Source of the DNA: an uncultured Methanobrevibacter sp.
GTDB taxonomy: Archaea > Methanobacteriota > Methanobacteria > Methanobacteriales > Methanobacteriaceae
Length of the DNA: 62,327 bases
Reading direction: 5' to 3'
Assembly: GCA_900320515.1 (NCBI GenBank)
Contig: ONSJ01000011.1
Span: forward strand, 1-62,327
The notes under the pieces are model-generated. The model made no database searches. It worked only from the letters and a program-made list of their open reading frames with translations, and was not told where the DNA came from. The number at the start of each line of letters is the position of its first letter. The first letter of the stretch is position 1. This document shows positions 1 through 8,503 of this stretch, piece by piece. The translations under genes were made by a program, and so were the position numbers.

Positions 1-1
1 A

Positions 2-253
2 CACGGATTACCTGAAGGATTCAACGAACAAATGGGTGCATTCTTAGCTAAAGGTGACTTCGGTGGAGCTATTGGTGCTGTAACCGATGAAGCACTCGAC
101 GCATTTTCCGTATGTGGTACTCCTGACGAGTTCATCCCTAAAATTGAAGGCTTAGCTGAAATGGGTGTAACTCAATACGTAGCAGGATCCCCTGTTGGTA
201 AAGACGTAGCAGAATCCATCAAATTATTAGGAGACGTAATCGCAAGTTTCTAA
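2..253 (+). CDS. mer: 5,10-methylenetetrahydromethanopterin reductase, C-terminal part (cut by window edge)
   Basis: The reading frame is open to the left edge, so only the last 83 residues are present. They match the C-terminus of Mer, the F420-dependent reductase that converts methylene-H4MPT to methyl-H4MPT in the cytoplasmic CO2-reduction pathway of methanogenesis. Recognisable pieces are the segment [19 protein letters not shown] and the ending [19 protein letters not shown]. Codon use (GGT, GAA, TTA) is that of a highly expressed gene. The stop is followed at once by a T-rich tract. Mer is an F420H2 consumer and therefore works in the same pathway as Hmd and the Hcg proteins further along. 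Confidence 0.9.
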   Translation, partial: HGLPEGFNEQMGAFLAKGDFGGAIGAVTDEALDAFSVCGTPDEFIPKIEGLAEMGVTQYVAGSPVGKDVAESIKLLGDVIASF

Positions 254-288
254 ACTTGCTTACTTTTTCTTTTTTTATTTTTTTAAAC
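254..288 (+). terminator. T-rich transcription terminator after mer
   Basis: Directly after the mer stop the plus strand carries runs of T (about 267-286). This is the usual archaeal termination signal; no strong hairpin is needed. Called from sequence only. Confidence 0.55.
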
Positions 289-361
289 CCTTATACACAA
301 CTTAATAACATACTATTTTTAACATAATTTTTAATTATAACTTCAATATAATAATATTATA

Positions 362-1444
362 ATGGAAATTGAAAACTTAACAAAAGAAATTAGGCAGAGA
401 GCCTTTGAGCGAAAGGAACCTAAAACCCCCGAACAGGTTGGGGCAAGCTGGTACAATGATGATTTAACATATGACGGTGTTGCAAAAACATTATTCATGA
501 TTTTACCCACACCAGGATGTGCATGGGCATTGGGAGACAGTGGCGGATGCACAATGTGCAGCTATGTTTCAGACTGCACATTAGAGCCGATTGATACCGA
601 TACCATCTTAAGAATATTCCACGACCACCTCTCAAGACATCCTATAGGCGAAGAGGACAAGATTTCAGTGAAACTGTTTGCATCTGGAAGTTTCCTGAAT
701 CCCTATGAGCTTCCAAAAGACGCCCGTGATGAAATCCTGAAAACATTGATTGGCCTTGGCAACGTGACTGAAATCATTGTCGAGTCAAGACCCGAATATG
801 TGAAGGAAGAATACCTGGATGAAATATTCGACATCATAGGGGACACATTATTCGAAGTGAGCATAGGTCTTGAAACCTCAAACGATTACACCAGATTGAA
901 CAAGATCAATAAGGGATTTACCCGTGACGATTTCGAAGATGCAGTTAAGCTGATGAAAAATCTCAAAGAGACAAAGGGATACAATCTTAAGTCAAAGGCG
1001 TATATATTTGTAAAACCTATTTTGGTTTCAGAATCACAGGCAATAGCTGAAGCGATTGAAACCGCACATTACTGCAAATCAATTGGCGTTGACAGGTTGT
1101 CATTCTGTCCTGCAACAATACACGGAGGAACCGTAATCGAGAGATTCTGGAGAAAGGGAGCATACCAGCCGCCATGGATCTGGTCATGCATTGAAATAAT
1201 CAATACCGTAAGGGATGAAATAGACCTGCCTGCACTTATGGACACTTCAGGCTTCGGTTCCAGACGGGGCCCATACAACTGCAAAAAATGCAGCAAGGAC
1301 CTGAAGCATATGATAATAGCCAACAATTTGACACAGACAAAAATCGAGCATGACTGTGAGTGCAAAGGCGAATGGCTGGCCCAGGTCAGGAATTCAGATA
1401 TGAACTCATCAACAGTTGAGATAAAACACATCCCATTATATTAA
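362..1444 (+). CDS. raSEA: Archaeosine biosynthesis radical SAM protein RaSEA
   Basis: 360 aa, radical SAM family. The N-terminal half contains GDSGGCTMCSY with a preceding Cys (GCAWALGDSGGCTMCSY); these cysteines fit the widely spaced cluster motif of the TIGR01210/RaSEA group. A C-terminal Cys-rich region (YNCKKCSKDL, then DCECKG) probably binds a second metal. RaSEA acts after ArcS: it releases archaeosine from the lysine-modified preQ0 base at position 15 of tRNA. No arcS is in this window. The ATG at 362 follows an AT-rich promoter-like stretch with no clear ribosome-binding site, so the mRNA may be leaderless. Confidence 0.8.
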   Translation: MEIENLTKEIRQRAFERKEPKTPEQVGASWYNDDLTYDGVAKTLFMILPTPGCAWALGDSGGCTMCSYVSDCTLEPIDTDTILRIFHDHLSRHPIGEEDKISVKLFASGSFLNPYELPKDARDEILKTLIGLGNVTEIIVESRPEYVKEEYLDEIFDIIGDTLFEVSIGLETSNDYTRLNKINKGFTRDDFEDAVKLMKNLKETKGYNLKSKAYIFVKPILVSESQAIAEAIETAHYCKSIGVDRLSFCPATIHGGTVIERFWRKGAYQPPWIWSCIEIINTVRDEIDLPALMDTSGFGSRRGPYNCKKCSKDLKHMIIANNLTQTKIEHDCECKGEWLAQVRNSDMNSSTVEIKHIPLY

Positions 1445-1481
1445 TATATTTTGAACTATTAATTATTAGTAGGAGGAAAAA

Positions 1482-1964
1482 ATGAAAAGCAAATTTATCA
1501 GTATACTGGCTATGATACTAGGATTAATCATTATCATCTTCCCGGTAATGGGAATCATTGGAGTGTCTGATTTAATCGGATTATCCATATTACTAATATC
1601 AATTTACCTGCTTGTTGTTGGAGTGGCTGTAATTGATTATAATAAATCAGGAGCAATAATTGATTTAATTTTGGGAATAATACTGCTATTTTTAAGTATT
1701 TGCCTGATATTCAATGCGGGACTATTCGGATTTTTAGCACAAATCACATTATATCTTGCGGGAATAATGCTGATTGTTGTCGGAGTGGTATCCCTAATCA
1801 ATAACCGCCAGTCCAGATACGGCTTTTATATAGGAATAGCTGGAGTGGTTCTCGGTTTAGTGTACATAGTCGTTGGAACATATGTGGCCAACCCGGTTAT
1901 TCTAGGCATATTAATCGGAGCATGGCTAGTGATAAGCGGTGTTTTAAGATTACTGGACGGATAA
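1482..1964 (+). CDS. Small multi-pass membrane protein, DUF308 (HdeD)-like
   Basis: 160 aa, almost wholly hydrophobic, with about six short membrane segments separated by glycines and one short polar loop (NNRQSRYGF). Regular repeats such as GLIIIIFPVMGI and GIILLFLSICLI are the pattern of DUF308/HdeD-like proteins. Function is unknown in archaea. A strong ribosome-binding site (AGGAGG) lies 8 bases before the ATG. The short gap to the next gene suggests it could be cotranscribed with it. Confidence 0.6.
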   Translation: MKSKFISILAMILGLIIIIFPVMGIIGVSDLIGLSILLISIYLLVVGVAVIDYNKSGAIIDLILGIILLFLSICLIFNAGLFGFLAQITLYLAGIMLIVVGVVSLINNRQSRYGFYIGIAGVVLGLVYIVVGTYVANPVILGILIGAWLVISGVLRLLDG

Positions 1965-2000
1965 AATCTGTCCTTAAACTTTCTTTTTTTGGTGTTTACA

Positions 2001-3272
2001 TTGATAGGTATTAGTGCGGATTTCGATCCTGTCCACAAAGGCCATGAGCATTTAATCAAAGAGGCCCGAAAACTTGCTGATGAACTGGACAAAAAGGTTG
2101 TTGTGTATCTCAATAAGGGTTTCAGTGCAAATCATGCTCCGTTCTTTGTTGATTTTGATGCCCGCCGTGAAATGGCGCTGGCTGTAGGGGCAGATGACGT
2201 CAAGGCATTCGAAGGGCTTCATCACAGACTTGTATTATCATACAGCGTGCCGATAAGGCTCAAGCAGATGATTGACGACGGAGTGACAGATTACATAACT
2301 TCCGCCAGCATTTCTCTGGATGAGATAAAGTCAAAGGCCCAGAAGTTCATCGATGAGGGCAACTTTGTCGGAATGCCCAAAAGCTATACCAACAGGAATG
2401 AAATCCGATGGTATGCAATCAACGAATTTTTAGGCTCAAAGCTCAACTACCATGTTGTCGGCGAGTTCAACAAGGACAAATACTCCGGAAGGCTAATCAG
2501 GCAATCCATCATCGACAATGACATGACCATTACGGGCAACGTTGAGAAAATGCTTCCGAAAACCACCGTTGAAATCCTCAAGCGCGAAATTGATGCCGGA
2601 AGAACCCCCGGCGAGCGCAACTGGAAGGACATCTATAAGCGGATGAACACCTATTCCAGGGGAAACCTTGAAAAGATAGCCTATCTGAATGGAAATACAA
2701 TAAATGAAATCATAAAAAGGAGAGTCTACAGGGATCCGGAATCAATCTGGGCGGCATTCAGGAGGTCAGATTACGGACCGGTAATGACCAGATTGGCAAT
2801 CAGCGCCATTGAAATGGAAGTTACAAAAAAGGAAGTCATGGATTTGATGAAAAGCTATGAATCGGAAGGAGTCATTCCCGACAACCAGAAGGTGCAGAGG
2901 GTCATTGACCGTGCATGGTATGTGGCATGCGAGGGCGAGAAGGGAATCAGCGCACGTGATGCAAACAACAGATTCAGAAGCGAAAACATTGCCGTTGAAA
3001 ATCCGCCGATGACCCTTGAAGCCGGACTGAATCTGACCAAGTTTGAAACAAAAATCACAAAAGAGGGCATAAACACCGATTTGTATGTCGACAAGAACGG
3101 CAGGATTTCCGTTCAGTTCAAAAGCGAAGGCAAGAAAATAAAAACCAACCTGAGATTGCCTGCTGTGGAAGTCACCTATCTGAGATACATTATGGATTCC
3201 CATTTCATTCCAGTCAGCGGACATATAAAAAAAGCCAAAAAGGGATTTAAGGTTAAGGTTGATATCGGCTGA
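2001..3272 (+). CDS. Nucleotidyltransferase-like protein, UPF0348/TmcAL-related (HxGH)
   Basis: About 423 aa. The N-terminus has an adenylyl/cytidylyltransferase fold signature: GISADFDPVHKGHEHLI contains the HxGH motif (here HKGH). The rest is long and basic, resembling the archaeal UPF0348 group related to bacterial TmcAL (tRNA cytidine acetate ligase). Actual substrate unknown; tRNA is a guess from the family. The start is inferred as TTG at 2001, because GGTG at 1991-1994 is a good ribosome-binding site 6 bases upstream; a longer frame opens at 1989 but lacks such a site. The 3' end overlaps the convergent oxidoreductase gene by 20 bp. Confidence 0.6.
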   Translation: MIGISADFDPVHKGHEHLIKEARKLADELDKKVVVYLNKGFSANHAPFFVDFDARREMALAVGADDVKAFEGLHHRLVLSYSVPIRLKQMIDDGVTDYITSASISLDEIKSKAQKFIDEGNFVGMPKSYTNRNEIRWYAINEFLGSKLNYHVVGEFNKDKYSGRLIRQSIIDNDMTITGNVEKMLPKTTVEILKREIDAGRTPGERNWKDIYKRMNTYSRGNLEKIAYLNGNTINEIIKRRVYRDPESIWAAFRRSDYGPVMTRLAISAIEMEVTKKEVMDLMKSYESEGVIPDNQKVQRVIDRAWYVACEGEKGISARDANNRFRSENIAVENPPMTLEAGLNLTKFETKITKEGINTDLYVDKNGRISVQFKSEGKKIKTNLRLPAVEVTYLRYIMDSHFIPVSGHIKKAKKGFKVKVDIG

Positions 3273-4011
3273 GCTTTTCTGAAGCTGCTTTAACCATGAT
3301 TAACTCGTTTTCATCAAAATAATCTATTATCTCTTCCAACTCTTCCGATTTTCTTTTGGAAGCATTTATTGTATTGCTAATTCTGGACAGTGACTTTTGC
3401 CTGAAGTCATCCCCTTCGGTCAGGCAAAGCACATCAAAGAATTCATCTTCCAGACCGTTGCTTTTTGCGATTTCGGCCGATTCTATCAGAAGTGCTGACA
3501 ATGCTTTTGTATAGCTGCTTCGAAGCAGTTTCAGTTTGCTTGCGTCTCCCGCCTTATCGCTGATAATCCTTGTTTGAATAAAATCATTTAAAAATTCCAA
3601 ACTGGAAGCCTTTTCGCCTGAAAGATACAGAACGGGACTGTCGGAATCAATTTTTCCGATGATTGCTCCATCGACCAGATTTTCAACCGACCTGCTGATT
3701 TCAAATGTTGTATCCGGAGATATATTGTTTAAATCCAGATAGATTCCCTTCGCATATTTGCCGTATTGTGTTGCAACACCCAATGCATTTTTTGGTGAGG
3801 TCGCAGAAATCAGAATATCCGATTTGAGGGCCACCTCTTTGAAAGTGTCTAAAGCTTCAACATTTGACTTTTCAATACGGCCAATCGTTTCAAAAGACCT
3901 GTTTTCGGCTGAGGTGACAAAATCAATATCTCCTGAGCCTATTATACCAACAAGATTTTGTGAAACTTTTCCAAATCCTATAAATCCGATTATCATGATT
4001 GCCCCACTCAT
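3253..4011 (-). CDS. NAD(P)-binding oxidoreductase, 6-phosphogluconate dehydrogenase-like (DUF1932 type)
   Basis: 252 aa. The N-terminus IIGFIGFGKVSQNLVGII is a Rossmann dinucleotide-binding motif (GxGxxG variant GFGKVS). The middle (LLRSSYTKALSALLIESAEIA) has the conserved Lys/Ser pattern of 6PGDH-like dehydrogenases with a DUF1932 helical C-domain. Substrate unknown. It is the last gene of a leftward block (thiolation enzyme, sulfur carrier, DUF89 protein, this gene) and overlaps the DUF89 gene by 4 bp, so it is probably cotranslated. An internal ATG five codons in gives MIIGFIGFG and may be the true start. Confidence 0.65.
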   Translation of the reverse strand: MSGAIMIIGFIGFGKVSQNLVGIIGSGDIDFVTSAENRSFETIGRIEKSNVEALDTFKEVALKSDILISATSPKNALGVATQYGKYAKGIYLDLNNISPDTTFEISRSVENLVDGAIIGKIDSDSPVLYLSGEKASSLEFLNDFIQTRIISDKAGDASKLKLLRSSYTKALSALLIESAEIAKSNGLEDEFFDVLCLTEGDDFRQKSLSRISNTINASKRKSEELEEIIDYFDENELIMVKAASEKLSRYQP

Positions 4012-4868
4012 TTTTTAAACAGAAGCATGTCATGCAGATTAACGCCGATGTCTCTGGAAATGGTGTTGCATTTTGCACACAATAAAAAATAGATGTCCTT
4101 GCCTGAAAGGTCGATTTCTGTCAATCCCTCATAATTGCCCATTCCCTTTGATATCACGAAATCATGACTGTCGAATATTTCCCTGAATTCGTCTGAAATT
4201 TCGCTGTCCACATATCCTACAGTTCCGCAGCCTATCTCAACGATCTTTCCATATTCATCCAATCCCGCCTCCAAAGCCTCCTGCATGCAGGCATCATTCA
4301 ATATTGGCTCTGACTTGACCGCTATTGTAATGTCCAATCCGTACTCCCTGATTTTAGCCAAAAGCAGCTTGTCGAATACGATTTCCCCAGTGTTGTCCAC
4401 AAGATACAGCACCCTGTCATGCTTTTTAAGGGAGTCTTCAAATTCTTCAATGTCCTTTACGGCCAAATCCTTTTTAAGGGCAGTTTTGATTACGCTTTCA
4501 ATGTCATCGTCCAAAGTGAATGCACCGAAATCCAGAATATTTCCTATAATTGCGATTTTGACATGATTTTCAAGACTGTCGTCATCATCAAGTATCCTTT
4601 TGACATCCGGCAAATACTTCAATGCAATTTCATTGCCCTCGATCTTTTCCCTGCGATAGGGGTCTCTGCATCCTGTCTTTTCCTTAATCATCTTATGCAT
4701 TGCCGAACCGGTACCGTTTGAATTGGTATCCAATTTGAAGTTGTCGCTTAAGAACTTGAAGATATCTTCCATTATCTCCATCTTGAGCATCTCATCATCT
4801 GTGGATAAATCCATTGCTTCACGGGCCTGCCTTAAAAAGCATGGGCCGCATTCATAACTGATTTTCAC
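4008..4868 (-). CDS. DUF89 / ARMT1-like metal-dependent phosphatase family protein
   Basis: 286 aa. It starts MKISYECGPCFLRQARE, the Cys-x2-Cys N-terminus typical of archaeal DUF89 proteins, and carries LYLVDNTGEIVFDK and ISKGMGNYEGL, the conserved Asp/Asn and Gly-Asn motifs of the metal-dependent phosphatase core. Bacterial and eukaryotic relatives act on phospho-metabolites (house-cleaning phosphatases) or, as ARMT1, as carboxyl methyltransferases; the archaeal substrate is not known. It abuts the MoaD-like gene directly and overlaps the dehydrogenase gene by 4 bp. Confidence 0.7.
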   Translation of the reverse strand: MKISYECGPCFLRQAREAMDLSTDDEMLKMEIMEDIFKFLSDNFKLDTNSNGTGSAMHKMIKEKTGCRDPYRREKIEGNEIALKYLPDVKRILDDDDSLENHVKIAIIGNILDFGAFTLDDDIESVIKTALKKDLAVKDIEEFEDSLKKHDRVLYLVDNTGEIVFDKLLLAKIREYGLDITIAVKSEPILNDACMQEALEAGLDEYGKIVEIGCGTVGYVDSEISDEFREIFDSHDFVISKGMGNYEGLTEIDLSGKDIYFLLCAKCNTISRDIGVNLHDMLLFKK

Positions 4869-5072
4869 CTAACCACCATATATTATCTGAACAATTTGGA
4901 TTTCGTCATCTTCCCGGATTTGCGTATCCTCAATTACCAGTTCGCCGTTCTGTTTTGACACGACTGTTTGAGCGGACAATTCCAGCTCGTCCAACAAATC
5001 CTTGATAGTGTAATCTTCATGAGGTATTTCCCTTTTTTCATTTAAATCCTTATATTTTAATGTGAATTCCAT
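4869..5072 (-). CDS. MoaD/ThiS-family sulfur carrier (SAMP-like)
   Basis: 67 aa beta-grasp protein ending in Gly-Gly (VQIIYGG), the signature of sulfur carriers and archaeal ubiquitin-like SAMPs that are adenylated and thiocarboxylated at the C-terminus. It lies 4 bp after the Ncs6/TtuA-type tRNA thiolase gene, so the simplest reading is that it donates sulfur for tRNA 2-thiolation. A role in protein conjugation or in molybdopterin synthesis is also possible. Confidence 0.75.
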   Translation of the reverse strand: MEFTLKYKDLNEKREIPHEDYTIKDLLDELELSAQTVVSKQNGELVIEDTQIREDDEIQIVQIIYGG

Positions 5073-5076
5073 AATT

Positions 5077-5994
5077 TCATACTCCCAACTCTTCTAAAAA
5101 TGAACATGCCTTGCACAGTTCGTTTGCAGATGGCTCTCCACATCTTTTGCATCTTCCATGAGCGTATTCCTTTTGCATTTCCTTTTTCAGAACGCCTTTG
5201 ATTTTATCATACCCTCTTAATGTGGAGTATTTTATTGTCGGATGCTTTTCGGCCAGCTGATTGATCACTTCAGATACTTCGCCCCTGAAAGACTGCATCG
5301 CATAGGGGCAGCTGTCAAAGTGAACCTCAAGCTCCTTTGCAACTACATACAATCCGATTTCACGTTCCGGAATTTCCCTCAACGGCTTGATTTTCACTGT
5401 AAACTCTTCGGCATGGGATTCGGTTTTTGCCCCAAGCTTTGTCAGGTTATCTGTGTTTCCTTCAAGATAGTTCATCATGATGCCCTGAACCTCATCATCA
5501 AGATTGTGTCCTGTCGCTATTTTTGTGGCACCCATTTCACGTGCCGCCTTATTGATTATTGTCCTTCGAAACACTCCGCAGTATGTGCATGAGCCCTTAT
5601 GATTTGGCCTCTGCATAATCTCATCCAGAGTTATTCCGTAATCTTCCTTGAGGGACACTACCTTGTGCTCTATTCCAAATCTTTCGGCATGCCTTTTTGC
5701 AATGTCGACGCCTTCCTGACGGTAATTGGCTATTCCCTCATCAACAGTGACTGCGCAAAGGTCTATGACATTCATTTCACGAAATGAATTCAATATCTCC
5801 AAAGTTGTAACGCTGTCTTTTCCTCCGGAAAGTGCCACTAAAACCTTGTCTCCCTTATCCAGCAGCTTTTCCTTTTTGACCGTTTTTATAACTTTCTTTT
5901 CAATTGACTCTATAAAGCAATCCTTGCACAATAATTGGCCTGATTGCTCTCTTTTATAAATAACCTTAGGGTTGCCACATTTACTACATTGCAT
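5077..5994 (-). CDS. tRNA 2-thiolation enzyme, Ncs6/TtuA family
   Basis: 305 aa. Domain order: N-terminal zinc ribbon (MQCSKCGNP and LLCKDCF), PP-loop ATPase with SGGKDS near residue 55, central cysteines CTYCGVFRR and CPYAMQ that fit an Fe-S cluster site, and a C-terminal zinc ribbon ([16 protein letters not shown]). This is the TIGR00269 group that adenylates and thiolates a tRNA uridine. The position (U34 as in Ncs6 or U54 as in TtuA) cannot be told by eye. First of a four-gene leftward operon with the sulfur carrier next to it. Confidence 0.8.
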   Translation of the reverse strand: MQCSKCGNPKVIYKREQSGQLLCKDCFIESIEKKVIKTVKKEKLLDKGDKVLVALSGGKDSVTTLEILNSFREMNVIDLCAVTVDEGIANYRQEGVDIAKRHAERFGIEHKVVSLKEDYGITLDEIMQRPNHKGSCTYCGVFRRTIINKAAREMGATKIATGHNLDDEVQGIMMNYLEGNTDNLTKLGAKTESHAEEFTVKIKPLREIPEREIGLYVVAKELEVHFDSCPYAMQSFRGEVSEVINQLAEKHPTIKYSTLRGYDKIKGVLKKEMQKEYAHGRCKRCGEPSANELCKACSFLEELGV

Positions 5995-6002
5995 ATTACT
6001 AC

Positions 6003-7193
6003 CTACATCTGTTCTACAAAGCGTGCCAGCTGATTTAATGTGTTGACTTCAAATACGTGCGCTCCCGCATCCCTATAAAGTGAAACGCAACTGTCAACTA
6101 TATCCCATTTGTTCTTGTCTTCGGGGTTGAGGATAACAACCTTCTTGGCATCCCTCACCATTTCCTCAACCAGCTCTACACTTGCCGGAATCTTATTAAC
6201 TTTCGGGCCGGCCCAATCCCTGCAGTCTGATAAAATAATTACATAAGATTTATTGTTGATGTTCGCCTTTTCCTGGAACTGCTTGAATGCGGAATACATG
6301 TCTGATGTTCCATGCACCATCATGTTCTTGACGCGCATGTCCTTTACCTTGATAAAGGAATCAATCAGATACTCCTCCTTCAGGGCCTTGGTTGTCTCGA
6401 TTACCTTGTTGTCGAATTCAAAGGTTCTGGACCTTTTAAAGGCAGTCTGCGCTGAAAACATCAGCATGAAAAACCAGCTGCTGATCCATTCACATGACCC
6501 GCTTATATCGTTCAGGAATAAATGCTCGTTCTTGTGGGGCCTTGGCTTTGCCTTTACAAGCTCAAGCGGCACACCGCCATACTTCAGATTGGCCCTCATA
6601 GTTCTTCTCATGTCAATCTTATGGGAGTTGGCCTGAATCTTTCTCCTTGAGCGCTTGTTGGCGATTCTTTTTCCCAGCCTTTGGCAGATTTCAAGCATTC
6701 TCGGGTCGAACCTGTTCAGTTTGGTCAGGTCCTTGTTCATAAGCTCCCCATCACGCTCAAGCTTCTTTGCTTCCTCAAGCAGGGGCTGGCCTGAAAGCAT
6801 CTTCAGCTTTTCATTATCTACTTTTTCCTTTTGAATCCTCTTGCCGATTGTATCCTGCTTTTTAATGATATACTTATTTGATTTGGGACCTGTCCCCCTA
6901 TATGCCTTGCTCTTGTTCAGGTCTTTCTTGATTTCCTTTTCAGGGTCAGGCAATGCGAAGACTTCTTCAAAAACCTTTAAAAATTTAGGAATGTCATATC
7001 TGTCCTTGACATAAATTGCAAGCAAGGCTGTCTTAAGCAGGTTTCTGTCAGATTCACCCAGTTCGCCGTAAATCTGCATGGCCGCCTGTGTGCTTCTGAT
7101 GCTTACCGGAAGGCCTTCCTTTCTTAAGTCAGAAGAGAGAGTTGCAATCTTTTTTATCATTTTATCTCTTGTCGAAAATATCCTTTTTGACAC
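6003..7193 (-). CDS. VWA-domain protein, CoxE-like partner of MoxR ATPase
   Basis: 396 aa. The C-terminal half is a von Willebrand A-type domain: [15 protein letters not shown] has the DxSGS metal-site (MIDAS) motif, followed by MVHGTSDMY and [11 protein letters not shown]. The N-terminal half is helical and charged with no recognised domain. The gene overlaps the 3' end of the MoxR ATPase gene by about 30 bp. Such MoxR-VWA pairs act as chaperone-like systems that insert metals or mature enzymes; the client here is unknown. Confidence 0.7.
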   Translation of the reverse strand: MSKRIFSTRDKMIKKIATLSSDLRKEGLPVSIRSTQAAMQIYGELGESDRNLLKTALLAIYVKDRYDIPKFLKVFEEVFALPDPEKEIKKDLNKSKAYRGTGPKSNKYIIKKQDTIGKRIQKEKVDNEKLKMLSGQPLLEEAKKLERDGELMNKDLTKLNRFDPRMLEICQRLGKRIANKRSRRKIQANSHKIDMRRTMRANLKYGGVPLELVKAKPRPHKNEHLFLNDISGSCEWISSWFFMLMFSAQTAFKRSRTFEFDNKVIETTKALKEEYLIDSFIKVKDMRVKNMMVHGTSDMYSAFKQFQEKANINNKSYVIILSDCRDWAGPKVNKIPASVELVEEMVRDAKKVVILNPEDKNKWDIVDSCVSLYRDAGAHVFEVNTLNQLARFVEQM

Positions 7194-8016
7194 GTTTCCT
7201 ATCGCTTTCTGTCTTGATGGCTACGCCGACACTGTCTTCCAAAGACTTGTCAATGTCCTTGGTTCCGAGATTGGTGACTGACTTGACCCAATCAACGGTA
7301 CCCCTTACGGAAGGTTTTTTCATCAGATTGAGATTTCTTATTTGATGAACCAGCTTGACCACATAGGATACGGTTTCATCATCCACACCGGGCAATTTGG
7401 ATTTGACGATTTCGATTTCCCTTTCCACAGTAGGGTATGGAATATATAAGAACAGGCATCTGTCCTTTGTCTCGTCAAGAAGTGACCTTTGTGAGTTTGA
7501 TGTCAGGATAACGATCAAATCATTTTTTAACTGAAATGTTCCAAGGTCGTTTATTGTGATTTCCTGCTCCCCCAATGCCTGAAGCAAAAAGCTTTCCACT
7601 TCCTCATCGGCCTTGTCAATCTCATCAATGAGAAGGACAGAATCCTTATCGTTCAAGAATGCGTTGAGCAGGGACCTTCTTATGAAAAACTCGTCATCAA
7701 AGATTTCATCCACATTGCTGGAGTCGTTTCTTGCCGCTTCCAGGTGAAGCAGCTGCTTTTGATAGTTCCATTCGCCGACGATCTGTTCGAAGGTGATGCC
7801 TTCATAACATTGAATCCTGAAAAAGTCCCTGTCAAATGCCTTTGCAATTACCTTGGCAAGCTCTGTTTTTCCAACACCTGGAGGCCCTTCAATAAGCATT
7901 GGCTTTCCAAGCAAGAATGACAGATAAAGGGTTGTTGATATTTCAGTATTTGAAACGTAGCTTTCTTCCAAAAGCATCTTGTCAATGCCTTTAATATTAA
8001 TATTTTCAACCTGCAA
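7162..8016 (-). CDS. MoxR-family AAA ATPase
   Basis: 284 aa. Walker A is [12 protein letters not shown] (about residue 45), Walker B is [10 protein letters not shown], and [18 protein letters not shown] is the sensor 1 region, the standard MoxR/CoxD arrangement. It is the first gene of a two-gene leftward operon with the VWA protein, and the overlap shows translational coupling. The gap of about 100 bp to the divergent Ser-rich gene holds the promoters of both. Confidence 0.8.
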   Translation of the reverse strand: MQVENINIKGIDKMLLEESYVSNTEISTTLYLSFLLGKPMLIEGPPGVGKTELAKVIAKAFDRDFFRIQCYEGITFEQIVGEWNYQKQLLHLEAARNDSSNVDEIFDDEFFIRRSLLNAFLNDKDSVLLIDEIDKADEEVESFLLQALGEQEITINDLGTFQLKNDLIVILTSNSQRSLLDETKDRCLFLYIPYPTVEREIEIVKSKLPGVDDETVSYVVKLVHQIRNLNLMKKPSVRGTVDWVKSVTNLGTKDIDKSLEDSVGVAIKTESDRKRVKKDIFDKR

Positions 8017-8120
8017 CTTTTAACCTTCCTAAAATTTTGTTACTAAAATAATTATAACGATAAATTTATTTATAGTTTATTATATTATATTAAAGTGATT
8101 AGATTTAATGGAGGTAAAAT

Positions 8121-8501
8121 ATGAAATCTGGTAATGCAATAATCATTGCATTGATAGTGATTATTCTGATAGCTATTGGAGCATTCCTGTTTATAGGTGG
8201 ACATGCAAATCATCAAAATCAAACAGTACCCAGTTCTAACTTAAACACTTCATCCAGCAATTCAGACATGTCTGTCGACAGTTCCTCATCACAAGGACAG
8301 TCAAGTTCCGGCTCCGGCTCCAGTTCAAGTTCCAGCCCCGAACCTGCTACGGAAAGTGCGGACTCCTCAAGCAGTTCAAGCGAGGACCCTACAAGTTCAG
8401 ACACCAGTGCAGATACTAGTTCACAGGCCACTAGCCAATCTAGTTCAAGCCCTCAGGCCGGACAATCTGAAGGAACATATGATCCAACAGACTTTGACTA
8501 A
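8121..8501 (+). CDS. Membrane-anchored Ser/Asp-rich low-complexity protein
   Basis: 126 aa. One N-terminal membrane helix (AIIIALIVIILIAIGAFLFI) is followed by about 95 residues that are mostly Ser with Asp, Thr, Glu and Gln (for example SSQGQSSSGSGSSSSSS). No Cys and no folded domain are seen, so this is probably an extracellular stalk anchored by its N-terminus. GGAGG lies 8 bases before the ATG. It resembles the Ser-rich protein at 42109-42654 in composition and in the block SADTSS, but that protein is anchored at the other end. Confidence 0.6.
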   Translation: MKSGNAIIIALIVIILIAIGAFLFIGGHANHQNQTVPSSNLNTSSSNSDMSVDSSSSQGQSSSGSGSSSSSSPEPATESADSSSSSSEDPTSSDTSADTSSQATSQSSSSPQAGQSEGTYDPTDFD

Positions 8502-8503
8502 AA

